The notes under the pieces were generated by a model. The model ran no database searches. It saw nothing but the letters and a program-made list of their open reading frames with translations, and was not told the origin of the DNA. From the NCBI GenBank assembly GCA_016722505.1, contig JADKJH010000002.1, positions 512,001 through 576,000 of the forward strand: a stretch of 64,000 bases of DNA. The letters run 5' to 3'. Within the stretch, counting starts at the first letter, position 1. Every line of letters begins with the position of its first letter. Source of the DNA: Holophagaceae bacterium (GTDB lineage: Bacteria > Acidobacteriota > Holophagae > Holophagales > Holophagaceae). Shown piece by piece: positions 57,903 to 64,000 of the stretch. The position numbers and the translations under genes were made by a program.

Positions 57903-59155
57903 ATGGACCGGGAAGTCGCTGAAGTCATCCATCCCGTGGCTTGCGGGCTGGATGTCCACTCGGCCATCCTCGTGGCCTGCCTGGTGCGCTCTGGCCCCAG
58001 TGGCGGGCCTCGCTACGAAGAGCGGAGTTTCCCCACGGCTCTACAGGGCCTGAGAGAGCTTCGGGATTGGCTCTTCGCCAGTGGCTGCCAGGCGGTGGGG
58101 ATGGAGGCCACGGGCGTGTATTGGATGCCCGTTTTCGCGGCACTGGAAGGCCACGTCCAGATGACCGTGGGGAATCCGAACCACATGCAAAACCTGCGCG
58201 GCCATAAGACCGACCGCAAGGATGCGAGGTGGATCGCGGGCCTGGTGCGGCACGACCTCATTCGCCCAAGCTTCGTGCCCAAGCAGGAATTCCGCGATGC
58301 CCGGGAACTGACGCGGTTTCGTCGTCAGCTCATCCAAGCGCGGACCAGCATGCGCAATGAAGTCCAGCGGCTTCTCGCACGTCAGGGGGTCACCTTGGGA
58401 ACCGTGCTGAGCAATGTGTTCGGCACATCCGGCATGGCGATTCTGGAATCCCTGGCGGAAGGACGGAGCGTCGTGGACGAACTCCCCAAGCTCATCCACC
58501 ACTCTGTGAAGAAGAAACTGGGGATGCTGACGGCGGCCCTGGAAGCGCCCCTGTTCCCGGTTCCCAGGAAGCTGCTGGCGCTGCAACTCAAGCGGCTGGA
58601 AGTCGTGGAGGAAAACATCCAGGATGTGGAGGCTCATCGCAGCGCAGATGGCCCCTCGCAGCAGCAGCTGGAGTTGCTGATGAGTATTCCCGGCATCAGC
58701 CTCACATCCGCGTGTGTGATCCTTGCCGAGATCGGTGTGGACATGAGCGTGTGGCCCACCGAGAAACACCTATCCGCCTGGGCGGGCGTAGCACCTGGGT
58801 GCCGAGAGAGGGAGGCAAAAATATGCGCGCCGCCGCCCGAAAGGGGAACCCGTACCTTTGCAGCGCCTTGATGGAATGCGCCACCGCCGCCGTGAAGGCG
58901 AAAGACTGCCACCTCGGGGGCAAATACCGCCACCTCTGCGCCCAGATTGGAAGCAAGAAGAAGGCACTGATGGTGATCGCTAGAAAACTCGCGGTGATCA
59001 TCTACCGCCTGATGAGCAAAGGCGCCACCTACCAGGAACCCATCTCCCAACCTCCCTCCTCTAAGTCCCGCCACCGTAGCATCCAGAGGCACATTCGCGA
59101 CCTCGAAAAACTCGGTTTGATGGTCCAGCTCACACCCATTCCGGCGTTTTCCTAA
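57903..59155 (+). CDS. IS110-family transposase (one apparent frameshift)
   Basis: DEDD transposase/recombinase. The N-terminal RuvC-like domain has D17 (GLDVHS), E68 (GMEATGVYW) and D104/D107 (HKTDRKDARW); the C-terminal Transposase_20 part has LLMSIPGISLTSACVILAEI and LSAWAGVAPG. The frame then breaks at about 58811-58816: one missing base separates CRE from SGGKNMRAAARKGNPYL, which holds the conserved Ser. Corrected length is about 417 residues. Start is ATG 57903, with GAGGAGG upstream. With repair it would look complete, but whether this copy is active cannot be told. Confidence 0.88.
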
Positions 59156-59185
59156 AACCTCCTATTTCAGGTTTTCAGATTGGCT

Positions 59186-59240
59186 TTCATGACAGGAGCA
59201 GTAACGTCTTGACCAGAACAGCGCTGGCCAAGGCGTAACT
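59186..59240 (+). repeat. Repeat element copy B, right part
   Basis: TTCATGACAGGAGCAGTAA followed by CTTG, CTGGCC and GCGTA aligns with 57427-57478 of copy A (TTCATGACAGGCGCAGTAA). It immediately follows the transposase region and ends next to the stop codon of the protein kinase gene. Confidence 0.65.
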
Positions 59241-59244
59241 GCGC

Positions 59245-60939
59245 CTAATCGATCTTCTCCAGTTTCACGGGATTGGGGATGGCCTCTCCGGGTACCAGTA
59301 CGCTGCGCCAGGGTTTGTAGCCGTCCAGACTGACGCGGATTTCCCCTACACCACCCAGAATGGCCGGCAGGCCAGTCATCGGCGTGCGCCCTACATAAAC
59401 GCTGTTTAGATGGACCTCTGCGCCTGGCGGCTCTGACACCACCGCAAATCCTGGCCGTTTTGCATCCAGGTAGATCCGAAGCTTCACGTCGCCTTCGTCA
59501 AGCGCCACGAAACGGGGGACATGGCCCGGTTTGTCCAACCTCAAACTTTTCGCGCGGCCGCTCACCGTAAGGTCGTGAATTGGCGTTCGGCCCACCAGAT
59601 TCCCATCAAGATAGACCTCAGAGTCCGAAGGCACTGACTCGAGATTCAGCGTGCGGCGCGGGTCCATGATCCGTGGGTAGAGCCACCAGAAGACTTGGAA
59701 GAAAATAATGATTCCGGCAGCCCACTTCATGATCCGCCAGCCGTCAAAGCCCTCGGCAGCTTGTTCATCGCGAAGATGCCTGCGCCGGGCACTGATGCCT
59801 TTGTCCGTGATGCGGCCTTGGGTGGAGCGGACTGAATCCTGGCTTGAATAGGGCTCCTCATCCAAGGCAATGCGAACAGATGATCCACCTGGGCGAAGTT
59901 TGCGGCTGGACTGGTATTCAGGCTCCGGCGGGGCTGCTTCAATCCCCATCTGGGCCTGATTGCGGCGCTGGGACATGATGTCGCCAACGTCATCCTCCTG
60001 GGCAAGGGACGCGAATAACCGGGAACGCAGGTTAGTGGGCCCCGGCAGGGCATCAATCAGTTCCTCGATGAAATCAAGCAGGGTGGCGTACCGATCATCG
60101 GGATCCGCCGCCAATGCCCGCCTGAACACGGCCGCGAGCTTGGGCGGCATATCTGGGGGTATGGCCACGGGATATTGAAGGATATGGATGAGGATGGCCG
60201 TGAGGTTGCTGCCGGGGTGGGGCAGTCTCCCCGTAAGCAATTCAAAGGTCGTGGCCGCAAAAGAATACCGATCAGAACTGGGAGTTCCATCGCTCCCTTT
60301 CAGCACTTCTGGCGGCGAATAGGCCGGCGACCCGAGAAAGTCCCCTGTGCTGGTGATGCGAAGCGCTAGGGTTTGCGCATAGCCTTGGCTCACCACCGCG
60401 TCTTCGGGATCAATGGCGGAAGGCTCGCGGAACATCGGGCGCTCAGAGGACAGGCTCATCTGGCCCAGGGTGCGGGCGATGCCAAAATCCATGAGTTTGG
60501 CGCGGCCGTTATCGCTGATGAGGATATTTTCGGGCTTCACATCGCGATGCACGATGCCCAGCCGATGTGCAGCCCGCAAAGCCCGCATGGCCTGGATGAG
60601 CACGCGGACCGAGGTCTCGAGATCGAGATCCTTATCCTTGATATGCTTCGCCAGGCTCTTGCCTTCCACGTATTCCATGGCCAGGAATGGACCCACGTCG
60701 GGTTCCATGCCCACATCAAAAACAGTCACCACGTTGGGATGGTTCAGCTGAGCGCTGATCTCTGCTTCCCTTCGGAAACGGGACATGGCGTGCTCGCGGG
60801 CTTCCTCATAAGTTGTGACGACCTTGATGGCCACCCAGCGTTTGAGCATGGGATCCTCAGCCAGGTACACCGTCCCCATGCCACCTTTGCCGAGGGGGCG
60901 TTTGATCAGGTATCTGCCTACACGTTGGGGATCCGCCAT
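59245..60939 (-). CDS. Serine/threonine protein kinase with PEGA domains
   Basis: A 564-residue Hanks-type kinase. N-terminal catalytic domain: VGRYLIKRPLGKGGMGTVYL (glycine loop), AIKVV (Lys), IVHRDVKPENILISDN (catalytic loop), KLMDFGIARTLG (DFG) and a PPEVLKG region. A membrane helix (MKWAAGIIIFFQVFWWLYPR, about residues 410-430) is followed by two PEGA repeats (VPSDSEVYLDGNLVGRTPIH and EPPGAEVHLNSVYVGRTPMT) outside the cytoplasm. The ORF opens much further upstream, but MADPQRVGRYL at 60939 is the family start. The IS110-repeat region abuts its 3' end. Confidence 0.9.
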   Translation of the reverse strand: MADPQRVGRYLIKRPLGKGGMGTVYLAEDPMLKRWVAIKVVTTYEEAREHAMSRFRREAEISAQLNHPNVVTVFDVGMEPDVGPFLAMEYVEGKSLAKHIKDKDLDLETSVRVLIQAMRALRAAHRLGIVHRDVKPENILISDNGRAKLMDFGIARTLGQMSLSSERPMFREPSAIDPEDAVVSQGYAQTLALRITSTGDFLGSPAYSPPEVLKGSDGTPSSDRYSFAATTFELLTGRLPHPGSNLTAILIHILQYPVAIPPDMPPKLAAVFRRALAADPDDRYATLLDFIEELIDALPGPTNLRSRLFASLAQEDDVGDIMSQRRNQAQMGIEAAPPEPEYQSSRKLRPGGSSVRIALDEEPYSSQDSVRSTQGRITDKGISARRRHLRDEQAAEGFDGWRIMKWAAGIIIFFQVFWWLYPRIMDPRRTLNLESVPSDSEVYLDGNLVGRTPIHDLTVSGRAKSLRLDKPGHVPRFVALDEGDVKLRIYLDAKRPGFAVVSEPPGAEVHLNSVYVGRTPMTGLPAILGGVGEIRVSLDGYKPWRSVLVPGEAIPNPVKLEKID

Positions 60940-61065
60940 AGAACCTATAAAGAGGAGCCAAGAAGGTTGAATATAGCCAACCTTGGCGCGATTGGTGGTG
61001 AAGTCTTGTGAATTGCTCTCTGAAATAACCAAATCCTTCGATAAAATGAACCTTTTGGAGTCCCT

Positions 61066-61641
61066 ATGGCAGCCCTCATCGAAGCCATCAGCATTAAACG
61101 CAAGATGTACTTCGAGATGGAGGACACCCCCTTTCATTGCCTGGATGCCGAGATTTCGACACCCACCGCCAGGGGTGGCCAGACCTTGGTGCGGCTGAAG
61201 ATGCGAAATCTCCTCACCCGGGCGGTGTTCGACAAGACCTTCAAGGCTGGCGACAAATTCAAGGAACCGGACCTGGCCATGGTCCCCGCCAGTTTTCTCT
61301 ATTCCGACGGGGTGGCTGGTCATTTCATGGATCAGGAAACCTACGAAACCCACGAAATCAACGCCGAGATGCTCGGGGATGCACTCGATTTCCTGGTAGA
61401 AGGAATGCTTGTTCAGATTCAGAAATTCAATGGCAATCCCATTGGCATCCAGCTTCCCACCCATGTGGAATTGGCGGTCACCTACACCGAACCCGGCGCG
61501 CGCGGCGACACGGCCTCAGGCAACGTCACCAAACCAGCCAAGCTGGAGACAGGAATTGAAATCCGGGTGCCGCTGTTCATCAAGGAAGGCGAAAAAGTGA
61601 AAGTCAGCACCGAGACCAGGGAATTCGCAGGAAGGGCATGA
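61066..61641 (+). CDS. yeiP: EF-P-like elongation factor, YeiP/EfpL type
   Basis: A 191-residue protein with the three EF-P domains. Its tip loop reads STPTARGGQTLVRLKMRN, closest to the SPSARG loop of YeiP/EfpL rather than the PGKGG loop of EF-P. DQETYETHEINAEML and the C-terminal TGIEIRVPLFIKEGEKVKVS also resemble that subfamily. It helps ribosomes through difficult proline-containing sequences; that role is family knowledge. An Arg sits at the tip. The ATG at 61066 has TTGGAG upstream; the end overlaps rsgA by ATGA. A canonical efp may lie elsewhere. Confidence 0.8.
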   Translation: MAALIEAISIKRKMYFEMEDTPFHCLDAEISTPTARGGQTLVRLKMRNLLTRAVFDKTFKAGDKFKEPDLAMVPASFLYSDGVAGHFMDQETYETHEINAEMLGDALDFLVEGMLVQIQKFNGNPIGIQLPTHVELAVTYTEPGARGDTASGNVTKPAKLETGIEIRVPLFIKEGEKVKVSTETREFAGRA

Positions 61642-62741
61642 CCCGCAAATTCCGCCTCGGCCAGAGCCGGGAAGCCCAGGATCTGGATCACCGGGAGGTC
61701 TATTCCCATGAACGGAAGTCCGATAGCAAACGCCGCCAGCAATCCGCAGGGCGCATTCAGACGAGTATTGAAGGCCATGATTCCGAATCCATGCTTCAGT
61801 TGCCAGATGCCGCGCCCTGGCTGCATCTGCCCGAAGCAACCCTGATCCAGCGCCATAGCCAGTGGGTAGACCTGGAGCTGGCGGATCGCAGCGTGTTGCT
61901 GGCCACACTCTCTGGAAAATTAAAAGGCGTGAAGCTCGTGGTGCGCGACCGGGTCCGCTATTCTCCCGTGCCCCTGGAAGAGCCAGAACTGGTCTTCGAC
62001 AAGAAGCGGCCGCAAGCCCAGGTGATCGCCGTATCCCCACGGAGCACCTTGCTCAAACGAGGCGGCATTGATGACCGCGAACCCTGGCAGCTCATCTGCG
62101 CCAACGCCGACGAGCTTTGGGCCTGCGCGGCTGTGGTGGACCCGCCCATGCGTCCAGGACTTCTGGAACGGGCCCAGACCCTGGCTCTCGCGGCAGGCCT
62201 CGCATTCCGCATCATCGTCACCAAGCGTGATCGCGCTTCCGTCAAAGACACTTTGCCGGAGCTTGATCCCCTGCGGGAGCAGGGCCTTCCAATAATAGAG
62301 ACCAGCGCCACCCAGGGCACCGGCCTGGACGACCTCAAGGCCCTGCTGGCTGGTCGCACGGCCGTCCTGGTGGGCCACAGCGGCGTGGGAAAGAGCACCC
62401 TTGTGAATGCGCTGATGCCAGGCTCAGGCATTCCCACCGGCGACATCAGCAGGTATGGCACGGGCAGGCAAACCACCACCGCTGCGCGATGGCTGCCAAC
62501 ACCCTATGGGGGCACGCTGATCGATACGCCAGGAATTCGCACGCTCAGCGTTCGAGGTCTTGACCGTGATCTGCTGGGCCAGGTTTTCCCTGAATTCCCA
62601 AATGGGGTCATCGAGGATCCGACCGCATTCGACCCTTTTGATGAAGCATTAGATCTCACCTATCCTGAGCGATTGCAAAGCCTACAACGGCTTTGGCAAG
62701 AGATGGATACCCGTAATCCCAACCAGAATGTCCACAGGTAA
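61638..62741 (+). CDS. rsgA: RsgA-like circularly permuted GTPase without its zinc finger
   Basis: A 367-residue protein with the permuted order G4 (VTKRD near residue 195), G1 (GHSGVGKSTLVNAL) and G3 (DTPGIRTL). An N-terminal OB-like part precedes it. RsgA helps mature the 30S subunit. The C-terminal zinc finger (C, C, H, C) of family members is not found: the end reads VFPEFPNGVIEDPTAFDPFD, with no Cys or His ligand set. The ATG overlaps efpL (ATGA), so the pair is coupled; the first 50 residues are weakly conserved and a later start is possible. Confidence 0.82.
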   Translation: MTRKFRLGQSREAQDLDHREVYSHERKSDSKRRQQSAGRIQTSIEGHDSESMLQLPDAAPWLHLPEATLIQRHSQWVDLELADRSVLLATLSGKLKGVKLVVRDRVRYSPVPLEEPELVFDKKRPQAQVIAVSPRSTLLKRGGIDDREPWQLICANADELWACAAVVDPPMRPGLLERAQTLALAAGLAFRIIVTKRDRASVKDTLPELDPLREQGLPIIETSATQGTGLDDLKALLAGRTAVLVGHSGVGKSTLVNALMPGSGIPTGDISRYGTGRQTTTAARWLPTPYGGTLIDTPGIRTLSVRGLDRDLLGQVFPEFPNGVIEDPTAFDPFDEALDLTYPERLQSLQRLWQEMDTRNPNQNVHR

Positions 62742-62747
62742 TAGCCC

Positions 62748-63692
62748 ATGCAAGATCGTATGCAAAGTGATTCCAGGCTCCTGGGCCTAGCCTACAAGAT
62801 AGTTTTCGGGACGCTTTTTCCATTATTTAAATTCGCCTCCCGGACCTTCAGGCATCGCAAACGGGGCCATGAAATCGCAGACCAGATCATGACCGCGTTC
62901 ATCGAACTCCGTCCGAAATACCTTGATGCGGTGAAAGGCAACGTGGCTCAGGTGCTTGGTTTAAAGGTCACCGATCCACGGGTGGATGCTGCGGCACGGA
63001 AGGTGGTCCGCAACCACGCCTACTCCTGGGTGGATTTTTTCCGTTATGCCCAACGGCCCCCGGAAGAAGCCCTTGGGCTCGTCCAATCCACGCCAACATT
63101 CGCGAACCTGGAACGAATAGTGGCAGAAGGAAAAGGCGGTATCCTGCTCACGGCCCATGCCGGGAATTACGAGCTGGGCGGCATCCTGCTGCGGTCCAAA
63201 AATCTTCCGATCCACGCGGTCTACAAGCCTGACCGCTTTGAGGCCGTAGAGCGCCTGCGCGGTGATATGCGCGCAGCGGGGGGTGTGGTGGGCGTCCCTG
63301 TGGATGGAGTGGGCTTTTCCACATTGCCCCTCGTAAAGGTGCTGCGGGAAGGCAAGCTGGTGGGCATGCAAGGTGATCGTGATTTCAGCCTGAGCGGTGT
63401 GAAAATTCCATTTTTCGGCCGCGAGGCTTTCTTCCCCAAAGGCCCCTGGGAACTGGCCGCGATGACGGGCGCGCCCATTCTCTGCGGCCTTTTCTTCATG
63501 GATGCCGAACAGGACTTCCATGGGATTTTCACGGAACCCATCTACATCCGCGGCGGGCGCGGAGAGCGGATGAAGGAGATCGAAGCAGGCATGCGCCGCT
63601 ATGTCGCCATGCTTGAAGACTTCATCCGCGCGCACCCGGACCAGTGGTACTGCTTCTATCCATTCTGGGATGATCCGATGAGGGAGGCCTGA
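62748..63692 (+). CDS. LpxL/HtrB-like lipid acyltransferase
   Basis: A 314-residue protein of the lysophospholipid/lipid A acyltransferase family with the HxxxxE motif in ILLTAHAGNYELGG, followed by NLPIHAVYKP and LVGMQGDRDF. These enzymes add acyl chains to lipid A precursors at the inner face of the inner membrane. The exact substrate cannot be told. It follows rsgA by 6 bp on the same strand. Confidence 0.85.
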   Translation: MQDRMQSDSRLLGLAYKIVFGTLFPLFKFASRTFRHRKRGHEIADQIMTAFIELRPKYLDAVKGNVAQVLGLKVTDPRVDAAARKVVRNHAYSWVDFFRYAQRPPEEALGLVQSTPTFANLERIVAEGKGGILLTAHAGNYELGGILLRSKNLPIHAVYKPDRFEAVERLRGDMRAAGGVVGVPVDGVGFSTLPLVKVLREGKLVGMQGDRDFSLSGVKIPFFGREAFFPKGPWELAAMTGAPILCGLFFMDAEQDFHGIFTEPIYIRGGRGERMKEIEAGMRRYVAMLEDFIRAHPDQWYCFYPFWDDPMREA

Positions 63693-63699
63693 ATCCGCT

Positions 63700-64000
63700 T
63701 CAGCCCCAGGCCATTTCCTCGTGGGGAATCTCCCCAGCAAGATTCAGTTTCAGCACTTCGAAATTCGGGGAGAGATCGAAATCGCGCGGCATGATGTAGC
63801 TCGGATGCCTGGCCATGATGCGGGTGCGGGCTGGGTCGCTGGCCGCTGGATCCGCGATGCGGATCATGGGTTGGATCGGATAGTTGGCTTTGTAGAAAGC
63901 CTTGGCGATGAGGGCCGAACAGATGACCTCGCGGCTACCTGAACTGCCGAAATAAAAAGGGCGGCGCCGGAATCTCCGGGGCAGCATGTGGAAGGGCGTC
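63700..64000 (-). CDS. C-terminal fragment of a YiiX/NlpC-P60-like cysteine hydrolase (cut by window edge)
   Basis: The frame is open through the right edge of the window, so only about 99 C-terminal residues are seen. Within them REVICSALIAKAFYKA resembles the Cys nucleophile region of permuted NlpC/P60 (YiiX/YebB-like) hydrolases, and the ending (MPRDFDLSPNFEVLKLN) matches their typical P-x-D-x-x-x-S-P-N-F tail. Function is a cautious family guess. Confidence 0.45.
   Translation of the reverse strand, partial: TPFHMLPRRFRRRPFYFGSSGSREVICSALIAKAFYKANYPIQPMIRIADPAASDPARTRIMARHPSYIMPRDFDLSPNFEVLKLNLAGEIPHEEMAWG

Larger units (their letters stand above)
57641..59185 (+). mobile_element. IS110-family insertion sequence inside repeat copy B
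   Basis: Defined by flanking: the left part of copy B ends near 57640 and its right part resumes at about 59186 (TTCATGACAGG...CTGGCC...GCGTA), leaving about 1.5 kb of inserted DNA that holds the transposase plus about 260 bp of noncoding DNA on its left. Exact ends are estimated. IS110 elements have no terminal inverted repeats and usually no target duplication, in keeping with what is seen. Confidence 0.7.

Overview
The window is a GC-rich bacterial chromosome segment. The first 33 kb carries the str-S10-spc ribosomal cluster and the rpoBC-rplKAJL-nusG-secE-tuf cluster. The remainder holds metabolic genes, a multiheme cytochrome region and one insertion sequence. Multiheme c/b fusion cytochromes, NrfD/ferredoxin subunits, a c-heme sensor kinase, type III glutamine synthetase and class II DAHP synthase suggest an anaerobic, metal- or electrode-respiring diderm. 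A Geothrix/Holophaga-type Acidobacteriota would fit, but that placement is inference and no rRNA gene is present.

Layout. 1-15.3 kb (minus strand): rpsL-rpsG-fusA, then rpsJ through rpsM (S10, spc and start of alpha operons), with secY, adk, infA and rpmJ. 15.4-18.6 kb: an FmdB-type zinc ribbon, rfaE2 and pnp. 18.8-32.9 kb (minus): tRNA-Tyr, tRNA-Gly, tRNA-Thr, tuf, rpmG, tRNA-Trp, secE, nusG, rplK, rplA, rplJ, rplL, rpoB, rpoC in transcription order. 33-43 kb: rlmB, an FadL-like porin, type III glnA, nadA, a two-component pair and DAHP synthase. 42.9-54.1 kb: a respiratory/electron-transfer island. A minus-strand operon encodes ferredoxin, NrfD, a c-heme sensor kinase and a membrane-anchored receiver fused to a GcvH-like domain. 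Next come a small monoheme cytochrome, a NapC-like hexaheme protein and two tandem 11-heme c/b fusion proteins. 54.2-57.2 kb: small metabolic and protease genes. 57.2-59.2 kb: an IS110-type element inserted in a palindromic repeat. 59.2-64 kb: a PEGA protein kinase, an EF-P paralog (YeiP/EfpL type), an RsgA-like GTPase, an LpxL-like acyltransferase and a gene cut by the window edge.

Two themes deserve attention. First, a ~101-bp palindromic repeat occurs near the IS110 element and again, in reverse orientation, inside the 5' coding region of nadA, where it is translated. A related, diverged copy is split by the IS110 element, and the noncoding left end of that element can fold like a bridge RNA. 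Second, several indispensable genes (rpoB four times, fusA twice, glnA once), the transposase and probably the fmdB-like gene contain frame breaks, mostly single-base changes in short homopolymers. This points to consensus errors in the assembly, so frame-broken genes should be read as intact unless reads show otherwise.
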